A DNA stretch of 22,287 bases from NCBI GenBank assembly GCA_905204225.1, contig CAJKZK010000013.1, forward strand, positions 1 to 22,287, given 5' to 3'. A program made the translations under genes and the position numbers. The notes beneath the pieces were generated by a model. It was not told where the DNA came from, searched no databases, and worked only from the letters and a program-made list of their open reading frames with translations. Source of the DNA: an uncultured Bacillota bacterium. Its GTDB lineage: Bacteria; Bacillota_I; Bacilli_A; RFN20; CAG-449. Position 1 is the stretch's first letter. Each line of letters opens with the position of its first letter. Below are positions 1-7,584 of the stretch, piece by piece.

Positions 1-1178
1 ATGAAATATTTTTAATTGTTATTATAATTTTTAATTATCGGTTTTTATTTACTAATTCTTTTATTTATATTTTTATTATTCCTTTAATTTTTAAAAAGAT
101 GTTTAATTCGATTTTACAATTTAAAAAAAAGGAAAGAAAATATGTGCAAAATATATTTTTTTCTTTAATAATTTGTGTTTTTAATTTGTTTATTAATGGA
201 AAATATAATCTCATTAATATGATATTGACTCCTATTATGTTAATAATAAGTAAAATATATTTATTTATTAGTTTAATCTCATTAATATTACCAATAAATA
301 TTATGTTATATTTTAGTATATTTATTTTTAAGATACTTGATGTTTTAGAAAAAATACCATCGATAAGATATCTAAATAATTATAATTTTATTTTATTGAT
401 AATTAATTTAATTCTTTTATTTTTAATTGATTATTTTACTAAAAGAAGATTATTTAAATTATCTACTTTTAATATTTTAATATTTATTGTTAACATTTTA
501 TTTTTTACTAGTCCTCTTGATAGTCTATATTCAAAATATGTTTCTTTTATTAATGTTGGACAAGGAGATTGTATATTGATTCATAATAAAAAAGAAAATA
601 TTTTAATTGATACTGGAGGTTCATTATATGTTGATATAGCTAAAGATGTTTTAAATCCTTATTTTAAAAAGAATCATATAAAAAAATTAGATTGTGTTTT
701 TATTTCTCATAATGATTACGATCATGCAGGAGCATTAGATAATTTATCATATTATGTAAATATTAAAGAAGTAATAAGAGGTTCCTCATTTTATTTAAAA
801 GAAGTTGGTGATTTGAAATTTTATAATTTAAATCAATTTTATATTGGTGAAGAAGAAAATATTAATTCTTCTGTGATTTACTTTTCTTTTTTAAATAAGA
901 ATTTTTTAATGATGGGAGATACACCTATTGAGGTGGAAAATAAAATATTAAATCAATATGATAATTTAAATATTGATATTATTAAAATAGGTCATCATGG
1001 GTCAAATACATCATCGTCATTTAAATTTTTAAAATCTTTATCAATTAAAGAAGCAGTAATATCTGTTGGATTGAATAATAAATATCATCATCCACATCAA
1101 GAAGTTCTTAATAATTTATATTTACTTAATATTATCATTAGAAGAACAGATGAAGAAGGAACAATTATTTATAAATAA
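1..1178 (+). CDS. comEC: ComEC/Rec2 family DNA-uptake protein, C-terminal part (5' end outside window)
   Basis: ComEC forms the inner-membrane channel through which single-stranded DNA enters during natural transformation. The frame is open from base 3 to the left edge, and the residues before the first ATG (99) are hydrophobic and continuous with the next membrane helices, so the true start lies outside the window. The visible part has several transmembrane helices up to about base 530. A metallo-beta-lactamase-fold domain follows, recognisable by VGQGDC near 557, the metal-site motif SHNDYDHAGAL near 705-737, the MGDT stretch near 910-925, and GHHGSNTSSS near 991-1020. These match the usual C-terminal domain of ComEC. 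Next downstream is holA, as in Bacillus. The family call is firm; whether the cell is transformable cannot be judged from here. Confidence 0.9.
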   Translation, partial: EIFLIVIIIFNYRFLFTNSFIYIFIIPLIFKKMFNSILQFKKKERKYVQNIFFSLIICVFNLFINGKYNLINMILTPIMLIISKIYLFISLISLILPINIMLYFSIFIFKILDVLEKIPSIRYLNNYNFILLIINLILLFLIDYFTKRRLFKLSTFNILIFIVNILFFTSPLDSLYSKYVSFINVGQGDCILIHNKKENILIDTGGSLYVDIAKDVLNPYFKKNHIKKLDCVFISHNDYDHAGALDNLSYYVNIKEVIRGSSFYLKEVGDLKFYNLNQFYIGEEENINSSVIYFSFLNKNFLMMGDTPIEVENKILNQYDNLNIDIIKIGHHGSNTSSSFKFLKSLSIKEAVISVGLNNKYHHPHQEVLNNLYLLNIIIRRTDEEGTIIYK

Positions 1179-1230
1179 TTATTTAAAAATAAATAATGAA
1201 TTTGATAAAGTAATAATCTATAATTATAAT

Positions 1231-2214
1231 ATGATTTATTTAATTTATGGACATCAATTACCTGTTATTAAAAAAACTTTAAAGAATCTTGTTAAGCAAT
1301 GCTTAAATGGTGAAGAAATTAATGAATTTAATTATATAAGAATTTCTTCAAGATTAGAACTTGTGCAAGATATTGTTTTTGATTGTATGAGTTTACCAAT
1401 GTTTTGTTCTAGAAAAGTTGTTGTTGTTAGTGAACCTTATTATTTATCTACTGAAAAAGAAAAAAATTCTCTTGATAAAGATCAGGATTATAATAAATTA
1501 ATTGGTTATATTAATAATCCTAGTGAACATACAGATTTAATTTTCTTCTTAGAAAATAAAAATGTTGATACTAAATCTAATATTTATAAAGCTATTAGTA
1601 AGAATGGTAAAATAATGGCTCAAGAAGTTTTAACTGAACAAATGTTGAAAAACATGGGTATGGCCATTTTTACTAGAAAGAATGTAACTATTTCTCAAGA
1701 TGCTTTAGAAGAACTTGTAAATAAATGTGGTGATGATGTTAGTAAATTTACTAATGAAGCTAATAAATTATCTTTATATAAAAATGATTTAACTATTGAT
1801 GATGTTAAATTACTTGTTTGTGATAGACTTGAAGATAATGCTTTTAATATCGTTGAATCATTAATATGTAATAAAATTAATAAAGCATTAAAGGTGTATT
1901 ATGATTTAAGAATTAATAAAGAAGAACCTGTTAAATTAATCGCATTAATTGCAAGTCAATTTAGGTTTATGTTAGAGGTAAAATATTTATTAAGTGAACA
2001 TTATTCTAATGATTATATTGCTAATGAATTAAAATGTAAACCTTATAGAGTTAGTAAAACTATGCAATCATTAGGTTTTATTAAATCTCAAGAATTAAGA
2101 AATGTTATTGATTATTTATATAATTTAGATTATCAAATTAAAGCTGGAGAAAAAGACCCATATTTTAATTTTGAATTATTTTTAATTAATTTTAACCAAA
2201 TTAAAGCAAAATAA
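1231..2214 (+). CDS. holA: DNA polymerase III delta subunit (clamp loader)
   Basis: The delta subunit of the clamp-loader complex opens the beta sliding clamp during replication. The N-terminus at the chosen start (MIYLIYGHQLPVIKK) has the family's typical YLIYG strand followed by a basic helix. There is no Walker A motif, as expected for delta. The length from this start is 327 residues, normal for the family. An ATG at 1150 in the same frame would add 27 residues overlapping comEC and lies upstream of the conserved N-terminus, so I reject it. No clear Shine-Dalgarno site precedes either start, so translation may be coupled to comEC. A perfect hairpin begins at the stop codon. The location between comEC and rpsT is the conserved Bacilli arrangement (yqeN in B. 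subtilis) and supports the call. Confidence 0.88.
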   Translation: MIYLIYGHQLPVIKKTLKNLVKQCLNGEEINEFNYIRISSRLELVQDIVFDCMSLPMFCSRKVVVVSEPYYLSTEKEKNSLDKDQDYNKLIGYINNPSEHTDLIFFLENKNVDTKSNIYKAISKNGKIMAQEVLTEQMLKNMGMAIFTRKNVTISQDALEELVNKCGDDVSKFTNEANKLSLYKNDLTIDDVKLLVCDRLEDNAFNIVESLICNKINKALKVYYDLRINKEEPVKLIALIASQFRFMLEVKYLLSEHYSNDYIANELKCKPYRVSKTMQSLGFIKSQELRNVIDYLYNLDYQIKAGEKDPYFNFELFLINFNQIKAK

Positions 2215-2236
2215 AAACACTTTATAAGTGTTTTTT
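2213..2236. terminator. Bidirectional intrinsic terminator between holA and rpsT
   Basis: A 10-bp perfect stem (AAAAACACTT / AAGTGTTTTT) with a TAT loop overlaps the holA stop codon. The A-rich 5' arm and T-rich 3' arm give a U-run in either direction, so it can end holA transcripts on the plus strand and rpsT transcripts on the minus strand. It sits about 23 bases beyond the rpsT stop. Confidence 0.85.
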
Positions 2237-2258
2237 ATTTTGACATTGAATATAAAAA

Positions 2259-2519
2259 TTATAAAGCTGCAACTAATGATGCAAGACGAGATTTTTGTCT
2301 AGCTGCTGTATTTCTATGTTGAATTCCTCTTGAAACTGATTTATCAATTTTTGAGAAAGCAACAGGTAATAATTTTGTAGCAGTTTCTTTATCGTTTGCT
2401 TTACAAGCAGCTTCAACAGCCTTCATAGCAGTTCTCATGCTTGATTTAAAACTTGCATTTGCGAGTCTTGCTTTTTCATTTGTCTTTATTCTTTTAATTT
2501 GTGATTTAATGTTTGCCAT
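2259..2519 (-). CDS. rpsT: 30S ribosomal protein S20
   Basis: S20 is a primary 16S rRNA-binding protein of the small subunit. The 86-residue product has the classic pattern: MANIKSQIKRIKTNEKAR at the N-terminus, the SSMRTAMKAVE helix, the central KLLPVAFSKIDK segment, and the basic GIQHRNTAARQKSRL C-terminal helix. A strong Shine-Dalgarno (AGAGGTGA) lies just before the ATG, and an extended -10 promoter is found upstream. It is transcribed against its neighbours, which is also the orientation in the Bacillus comEC-holA-rpsT-gpr cluster. Identification is essentially certain. Confidence 0.97.
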   Translation of the reverse strand: MANIKSQIKRIKTNEKARLANASFKSSMRTAMKAVEAACKANDKETATKLLPVAFSKIDKSVSRGIQHRNTAARQKSRLASLVAAL

Positions 2520-2547
2520 TGTGTGTCACCTCTTTCGTACCCTTAGA

Positions 2548-2576
2548 ATAATATCATACAAAAAAAAGTGTTTCAA
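2548..2576 (-). promoter_or_regulatory. Sigma-A type promoter for rpsT
   Basis: On the minus strand TTGAAA (complement of 2571-2576) is followed by exactly 17 bases and TATTAT (complement of 2548-2553). An upstream TGA gives an extended -10 (TGATATTAT). It lies about 30 bases upstream of the rpsT start codon. This is near consensus and fits a highly expressed ribosomal protein gene. Confidence 0.75.
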
Positions 2577-2670
2577 TAAATTATTTGATGATTTTTATCT
2601 TATTTTAAAAATTTTTTTAAAAATACCTTTTTTTTGTATAAAAATATGTTTTTTAATTAAAAATAACATT

Positions 2671-3501
2671 ATGAAAAAGAATAAAATGTGTGATTTTGCT
2701 GATGAGGCTAATTATTCAAAAAATGAAAAAATTGTTATTAATGAAGAAAATTATCGTGGACTTAAAATTAAAAATATTGAAGTTTTAGAAGATAAAAATT
2801 TTTTTCATAAAAAAGGTAATTATTTATCTTTTGAAATATCTTCTTTAGCAGAATCTACTTTATCTAATAATAAAATTAATTTAATAATTAATAAATTAAA
2901 AGAGTTAATAAAAAAACAAAAAGTAAAAAATAATCCACATGTTTTAATGGTAGGTTTAGGAAATGATGATTTTTCTAGTGACGCACTTGGACCTGAAACT
3001 ATAAAAAGAATTAACGCTAATTCATATTTAGAAGATCATAATAATAAAATTAGTTGTATTATTCCTGGAGTAATGAAAACTACTGGATTAGAATCAAGTA
3101 GTATTATTAAATCTTTAATTGATAAATTTCATTTTGATTTAGTAATTGTTTTTGATTCTTTAGCTACTAAAAATATTGATAGATTATATAAAGTAATTCA
3201 AATTACAGATACTCAAATAATTCCTGGATCTGGAATTAAAAATTTTAGAAAAAGTTTTAATGCAAAATATTTAGGAGTGCCTATTATTGCTATTGGTGTA
3301 TCTATGGTTGTTACTTATGAAAATTTAATTGAGAATATCCTTGAACATGTAGATTATAAAAAAGATTTATCTAAAGAAAATAAAAAATATTTATTAAAGC
3401 AATTAGATAATAATATTGTTTTAACTTCAAAAGACACGGAAATTAAAGTGAAAACTATTGCAAATAACTTATCAATCATAATTAATAAAATGTTCGCTTA
3501 A
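2671..3501 (+). CDS. gpr: Spore germination protease GPR (peptidase family A25)
   Basis: GPR degrades the DNA-protecting small acid-soluble proteins when spores germinate. Recognisable blocks are GNYLSFEI, VGLGNDDFSSDALGP (with the first conserved Asp, D104 from this start), PGVMKTTGLES, VFDSLATKNIDRL (second conserved Asp, D162), QITDTQIIPGSGI with a following basic stretch, and GVPIIAIGVSMVV. These match the B. subtilis/B. megaterium enzyme block by block. At 276 residues it is shorter than usual, and the N-terminal propeptide region (usually an IRTDLAxE-like segment) is reduced to MCDFADEAN. The frame stays open upstream through the rpsT antisense strand to an ATG at 2437, but that extension is an artefact of overlap. 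No good Shine-Dalgarno precedes 2671 or the in-frame ATG at 2686, so the exact start is uncertain. It implies a spore-forming organism. Confidence 0.88.
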   Translation: MKKNKMCDFADEANYSKNEKIVINEENYRGLKIKNIEVLEDKNFFHKKGNYLSFEISSLAESTLSNNKINLIINKLKELIKKQKVKNNPHVLMVGLGNDDFSSDALGPETIKRINANSYLEDHNNKISCIIPGVMKTTGLESSSIIKSLIDKFHFDLVIVFDSLATKNIDRLYKVIQITDTQIIPGSGIKNFRKSFNAKYLGVPIIAIGVSMVVTYENLIENILEHVDYKKDLSKENKKYLLKQLDNNIVLTSKDTEIKVKTIANNLSIIINKMFA

Positions 3502-3550
3502 TTCGACATTATTTACGTTTTTATTGTTAGATAATAAAAATGGTGATTAT

Positions 3551-3850
3551 ATGCAAATACTAAAAAAATTATTATTATTTTTATTTATATTAATTATTGC
3601 TTCTTTATTATTTAATGGTAATGCTCAAGAAACAAAAATATCAGAAGCATCAGAAATTGTAGAAATTATAGATAATGGTGAACAAAAACAAAGTGATGGT
3701 TATATTAATGATGATATTATTGAAGAAAACAATAATATTTTTGTGATTATTGTTAAAGCAATATCATCGTTTATTAAGGCAATATTTCAAACTATACTTA
3801 GTATTATTTCTAAATTAGTTTCTACTATATCTTCAGTTTTATGTATTTAA
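3551..3850 (+). CDS. Small membrane or secreted protein of unknown function in the spoIIP position
   Basis: I do not recognise this 99-residue protein. The start at 3551 is chosen because GGTGA lies 5-9 bases upstream; an ATG at 3524 in frame has no such site. It begins with two lysines and a hydrophobic run (about residues 6-21) followed by NGNA-QE, so it may be a cleaved signal peptide or an uncleaved anchor. Residues 27-62 are acidic and polar. Residues 63-99 are hydrophobic with lysines at roughly 7-12-residue spacing (K69, K76, K88) and many serines, suggesting a second membrane or amphipathic helix. In Bacillus the gene after gpr is spoIIP, a much longer cell-wall amidase; nothing resembling that domain is present. 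A role in sporulation is only a positional inference. Confidence 0.6.
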   Translation: MQILKKLLLFLFILIIASLLFNGNAQETKISEASEIVEIIDNGEQKQSDGYINDDIIEENNNIFVIIVKAISSFIKAIFQTILSIISKLVSTISSVLCI

Positions 3851-3851
3851 A

Positions 3852-3872
3852 AAGCAGTGACAAGCACTGCTT
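3852..3872 (-). terminator. Intrinsic terminator of the nucleoside transporter operon (possibly bidirectional)
   Basis: An 8-bp perfect stem AAGCAGTG / CACTGCTT closes a 5-base loop just after the end of nupQ on the minus strand. On that strand the stem runs directly into TTTTT, the proper polarity for ending the transporter operon. On the plus strand it follows the small gene ending at 3850 with a weaker T-run, so it may serve both convergent units. Confidence 0.8.
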
Positions 3873-3876
3873 AATA

Positions 3877-4833
3877 TTATCTTCTTGTTTTATCGTAAGG
3901 TATACCTTCGGCTTTTGGGGCTCGAGAATTCTTTGATGTGAACGCTAATAAAATAAGAGAAGCTATATATGGTAACATTTTAAATAATTCAGGAGTTACG
4001 CCTTTATCTGCTGTTAATTCTATTCCAAAGAGAACTTGGAAGAAAGAGAAATATACATAACTTAATGACATAAATAATGAGAACACAATAGAAATAATGA
4101 ATATTCTTAATGGTTTCCATTGTCCAAATATCATAACAGCTAAAGCTAAAAAGCCAAAGCCTGCAACACCTACAGTAGAGTTCCAATATGAAGAAGTAGG
4201 AATAATATATGCTAAAGCACCTAATCCGCCTAAAGCTCCAGAAATTAAAACACCAACATATCTATAAGCATTAACATTTATACCAACACTATCTGCAGCA
4301 GAAGGATTTTCTCCACATGCTCTTAATCTTAAACCAAATTTTAATTTATATAAAACAATAATTGAAGCTACTAAAATGATAATACCTAAGAATAAAAATA
4401 TATTAAAATTGAAATTACCGAATATATAAACAAAAGCAGATTTATCATAATTAATAGTTGTAGATGCTCCACCTGTTAATCTTTTAGTAAATATTAAAGC
4501 AACTGATGTAGCTAATAAATTTAAAGCCGTACCTACTAATGTTTGATCAGCTTTAAATTTTATACAAGCTACTGCTAACAAACAAGAATATAACATACCT
4601 ACAATTATTGAAGTTAAAATAGTTAATATAACAACAAATATAGGATGAATAGAAGTAGAATTCAATGCTTTCAAAACTAATAATCCAGAAAAGCCACCAA
4701 CTACCATGATACCTTCTAAACCAATATTAATTACACCAGATCTTTCAGAAAACATACCTCCAAAAGCAACAAGCATTAATGATATTGAAAAAATCAAAAT
4801 ATAAGAAAATAATATTAAAAATTGATCAATCAT
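3877..4833 (-). CDS. nupQ: ABC transporter permease, purine nucleoside importer (NupQ/YufQ-like)
   Basis: This is the second permease of a BMP-type nucleoside importer, in the BPD_transp_2 family shared with ribose and nucleoside systems. The translated product is mostly transmembrane helices, with typical blocks GLEGIMVVGGFSGLLV near the N-terminus, LRACGENPSAADSVGINV in the cytoplasmic coupling loop that contacts the ATPase, and SGALGGLGALAYI following it. I choose the start at 4833 (MIDQFL, 318 residues) over the ATG at 4842: GGAG is 9 bases from the first but only 1 base from the second. The start overlaps the nupP TGA stop by 8 bases, implying coupled translation. It is the last gene of the operon and is followed by a terminator. 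Confidence 0.88.
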   Translation of the reverse strand: MIDQFLILFSYILIFSISLMLVAFGGMFSERSGVINIGLEGIMVVGGFSGLLVLKALNSTSIHPIFVVILTILTSIIVGMLYSCLLAVACIKFKADQTLVGTALNLLATSVALIFTKRLTGGASTTINYDKSAFVYIFGNFNFNIFLFLGIIILVASIIVLYKLKFGLRLRACGENPSAADSVGINVNAYRYVGVLISGALGGLGALAYIIPTSSYWNSTVGVAGFGFLALAVMIFGQWKPLRIFIISIVFSLFMSLSYVYFSFFQVLFGIELTADKGVTPELFKMLPYIASLILLAFTSKNSRAPKAEGIPYDKTRR

Positions 4834-5980
4834 TGGTATCATCTCCTTTATTTGTATCTATAATTTTTTTCTTTTTAAATTTATCAAAGAAATTAAAATG
4901 AAGTTCTTTGTTTTCAAATTTAATTAACAATATTTTAATAACTGCTACTAACCCACTTAAATAAACAATAATACCTGTAATTAAGTCGCCAACTTCTGCA
5001 GGGAAAATTGTTTGAGTCATTGACATACCTCCTTGGAATAATAAAGAAGTAAATAACGAAGCAAAAATAACTCCAATTGGATTTAATTGAGCTATAAAAG
5101 CTACTACAATACCATTCCATGGCATACTTGGTAAACTAGAAGAGTTTTGAACAGACCATTGTTCAATGCCTGCTAAATAATATAAACCTGCTCCTAAACC
5201 AGCTAATGCTCCAGCAATAGCCATTGTAATAATTAAATTCCTTTTATCATTCATACCTGCATATCTAGTTGCATCTTTATTTAATCCACTTGCTTTTAAT
5301 TGATATCCTAAAGTTGTCTTATTTAATATTATATAAATAATAACAACCATTATTATGGCAACAATAATTGCAATTGAAAAGTTATTACCTAAAACATCTC
5401 TTAAACCAAAATCTGGTAATAAAGATGATCCAGTAATTAATTTTGTTTTAGAACCTTGAGTAATATCAACGGTTGATTTTAAATATGTTTGAAATGAATA
5501 ATTCATAAAAAATAAACCAATCCAGTTACACATAATACCTGAAATTACTTCATTAACATGACAAAATGATTTTAATAAACCAGGTATACAAGCCCATATT
5601 GCTCCAAATATAGCGGCCATTAATAAACAAACAAACCAATTTGCATTAAATTGCAAAGCAAACATCAATGAAGCAAAAGCTCCCATAACATATTGACCAG
5701 CAACACCTATATTAAATAAACCTGTTTTATAAGCAAATAAAACGCTTAATCCACAACAAATAAGAGGTGCAGCTTTGGCTAAAATATCAAATAAACCTTC
5801 AATTCCAAAATAATTAATACCGCCACAAATTAAAGTACCAAATTCAATAAATGCATCTTGTGGTGACATACAAATTAGAATAATTAAACCAATAACTAAT
5901 CCAATTGCAATACAAATTAATGAAGAGAAGATACCATTTAATTTTTTTATATTAAAATTTTTAAAATTAAATTTTTTCAT
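4826..5980 (-). CDS. nupP: ABC transporter permease, purine nucleoside importer (NupP/YufP-like)
   Basis: This is the first permease of the BMP-type importer, 384 residues with about eight to ten hydrophobic helices and basic, lysine-rich ends (FKKKKII near the C-terminus). Family-typical stretches include LICCGLSVLFAYKTGLFNIG and GQYVMGAF near residues 75-100, and the coupling-loop segment TTLGYQLKASGLNKDATRYAG, where the LKASGLN motif is the counterpart of LRACGEN in the partner permease. The ATG directly follows the nupO TAA stop, and its Shine-Dalgarno (AAGGAGGG) lies in the end of nupO. It ends with TGA overlapping nupQ, one of the two observations that TGA is a stop codon in this genome. 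The two permeases probably form a heterodimeric channel. Confidence 0.88.
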   Translation of the reverse strand: MKKFNFKNFNIKKLNGIFSSLICIAIGLVIGLIILICMSPQDAFIEFGTLICGGINYFGIEGLFDILAKAAPLICCGLSVLFAYKTGLFNIGVAGQYVMGAFASLMFALQFNANWFVCLLMAAIFGAIWACIPGLLKSFCHVNEVISGIMCNWIGLFFMNYSFQTYLKSTVDITQGSKTKLITGSSLLPDFGLRDVLGNNFSIAIIVAIIMVVIIYIILNKTTLGYQLKASGLNKDATRYAGMNDKRNLIITMAIAGALAGLGAGLYYLAGIEQWSVQNSSSLPSMPWNGIVVAFIAQLNPIGVIFASLFTSLLFQGGMSMTQTIFPAEVGDLITGIIVYLSGLVAVIKILLIKFENKELHFNFFDKFKKKKIIDTNKGDDTND

Positions 5981-7522
5981 TTATTTTCCCTCCTTAAAAT
6001 CATTTTTAGCACCAGACATATATAAACCTAATTCTTCTATAGTAGTTTTCTTTGGATCAAGTTCACCAACAATCTTACCATCAAACATGACTAATATTCG
6101 ATCAGAAACATCCATAACTTCATCTAATTCTAAAGAAACTAATAAAACAGCTTTTCCTGCATCTCTTTGAGAAATTAATTGTTTATGTACAAATTCAATT
6201 GCACCAACATCAAGTCCACGAGTAGGTTGAACTGCAATTAATAATTCAGGACTTCTTTCTATTTCACGAGCGATAATGGCTTTTTGTTGGTTACCACCAG
6301 ACATACTTCTAACAATAGTAGAAGAACCTTCACTAGATCTAACATCATATTTGTCAATTAAATCATCAGAATATTGTCTAATTGCTTCTTTTTTTAAGAA
6401 ACCATATTTTGAAAAATCATTTTTCCAGAAATTTTCTAAAACCATGTTTTCTTGAAGAGTATAGTCGAGAACTAAACCATATTTATGTCTATCTTCTGGA
6501 ATATGTGCTAAACCAATATTATTTCTTCTAAAAATTGAATGTTTAGTAACATCTTTTCCTAATAAAGTGATTTTTCCTTCTTTAATTTTTTCTAATCCAG
6601 TGATACCAAATATTGCTTCCATTTGCCCATTTCCATCAATACCGGCAATACATACTATTTCTCCTTTATGAACTTTAAAAGAAATATCATTAACAATATT
6701 CTTGTTTTTATGTAATTTATCTATCATTACTAAATGTTCAACATCAAGGACAACATCACCAACATTAGCTTCTTTTTTATCTACTTTAAAATTAACATTT
6801 CTACCAACCATTAAAGTTGATAATTCTTCTTTAGTAGTAGATTTAACATCTAAAGTTTTTACTAATTTACCTTTTCTTAAAACGGTACAAGTATCAGCAA
6901 CTTCCATGATTTCATTTAATTTATGAGAAATAAAAAGAATAGATTTTCCTTCTTTAGCTAGATTTCTCATTATTTGTAATAATTCTTCAATTTCTTGAGG
7001 GGTCAAAACTGCTGTTGGTTCATCGAAAATTAAAATATCATTGTCACGATATAACATTTTAAGAATTTCTGTTCTTTGTTGCATACCAACTGTTATATCT
7101 TCAATTTTGGCATCTAAATCAACATTTAATCCGTATGTTTCAGATAATTTTTTTATTTTATCTTCAGCAATTTTTTTGTTAATAAAACCATGATTACATG
7201 GCTCAGCACCTAAAATAATATTTTCTAAAACAGTAAAAACATCAACCAATTTAAAATGTTGATGAACCATACCAATACCTAAATCATTAGCAATATTAGG
7301 ATTATCAATATGAACTTCTTTACCATTGATTTTTATAACACCTTCATCAGGTTGATAAAAGCCAAATAAAATACTCATTAAAGTTGATTTTCCAGCACCA
7401 TTTTCACCAAGTAAAGCATGAATTTCACCTTTTTTTAATTTTAAAGTTATATCATCATTTGCTTTAATGCCAGGGAAGGATTTGGATATGTGATCCATTT
7501 CAATAACATATTTTTCTTCCAT
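5981..7522 (-). CDS. nupO: ABC transporter ATP-binding protein with two ATPase domains (NupO/YufO-like)
   Basis: This 513-residue protein powers nucleoside import and carries two fused nucleotide-binding domains, as in RbsA/MglA-type proteins. The first has a good Walker A (GENGAGKS, residues 39-46), a degenerate signature (VGMQQR), Walker B ILIFDEPTAVLTPQE and the switch SHKLNEI. The second has a degenerate Walker A (GIDGNGQM) but a perfect signature (SGGNQQK), and its Walker B reads LLIAVQPTRGLD with Gln in place of the catalytic Glu. The composite site is normal for this family, where only one site is expected to hydrolyse ATP efficiently. A strong Shine-Dalgarno (GGAGG) precedes the start. 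A hairpin upstream separates it from the binding-protein gene, so it is probably transcribed less than that gene. Confidence 0.92.
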   Translation of the reverse strand: MEEKYVIEMDHISKSFPGIKANDDITLKLKKGEIHALLGENGAGKSTLMSILFGFYQPDEGVIKINGKEVHIDNPNIANDLGIGMVHQHFKLVDVFTVLENIILGAEPCNHGFINKKIAEDKIKKLSETYGLNVDLDAKIEDITVGMQQRTEILKMLYRDNDILIFDEPTAVLTPQEIEELLQIMRNLAKEGKSILFISHKLNEIMEVADTCTVLRKGKLVKTLDVKSTTKEELSTLMVGRNVNFKVDKKEANVGDVVLDVEHLVMIDKLHKNKNIVNDISFKVHKGEIVCIAGIDGNGQMEAIFGITGLEKIKEGKITLLGKDVTKHSIFRRNNIGLAHIPEDRHKYGLVLDYTLQENMVLENFWKNDFSKYGFLKKEAIRQYSDDLIDKYDVRSSEGSSTIVRSMSGGNQQKAIIAREIERSPELLIAVQPTRGLDVGAIEFVHKQLISQRDAGKAVLLVSLELDEVMDVSDRILVMFDGKIVGELDPKKTTIEELGLYMSGAKNDFKEGK

Positions 7523-7540
7523 TATAGTCCTCCATATATA

Positions 7541-7569
7541 AAAAGAGGAGGAAGTATTGGTTCCTCCTC
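7541..7569 (-). terminator. Intercistronic hairpin/partial terminator between lipoprotein and ATPase genes
   Basis: A 9-bp GC-containing stem (GAGGAGGAA / TTCCTCCTC) with a 7-base loop lies just after the binding-protein stop. On the minus strand it is followed by TTTTTATATA. This would terminate part of the transcripts or protect the upstream mRNA, giving excess binding protein over ATPase, a common layout in ABC import operons. The stem also contains sequence resembling a Shine-Dalgarno, but the real one for nupO lies beyond it. Confidence 0.7.
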
Positions 7570-7584
7570 AAAAAAAATTAATAT

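Noticed and set aside
1150..1230. Longer holA start overlapping comEC
   Set aside because: The conserved delta-subunit N-terminus begins at 1231, and no ribosome site supports 1150.
2437..2670. In-frame upstream extension of gpr reading through the rpsT region
   Set aside because: It is antisense to rpsT and its promoter, encodes hydrophobic low-complexity residues, and lies before the recognisable GPR sequence.
2636..2677. GTATA at 2636 as a forespore sigma -35 for gpr
   Set aside because: The -35 pentamer fits, but no matching -10 is found at the right spacing; chance matches are frequent in AT-rich DNA.
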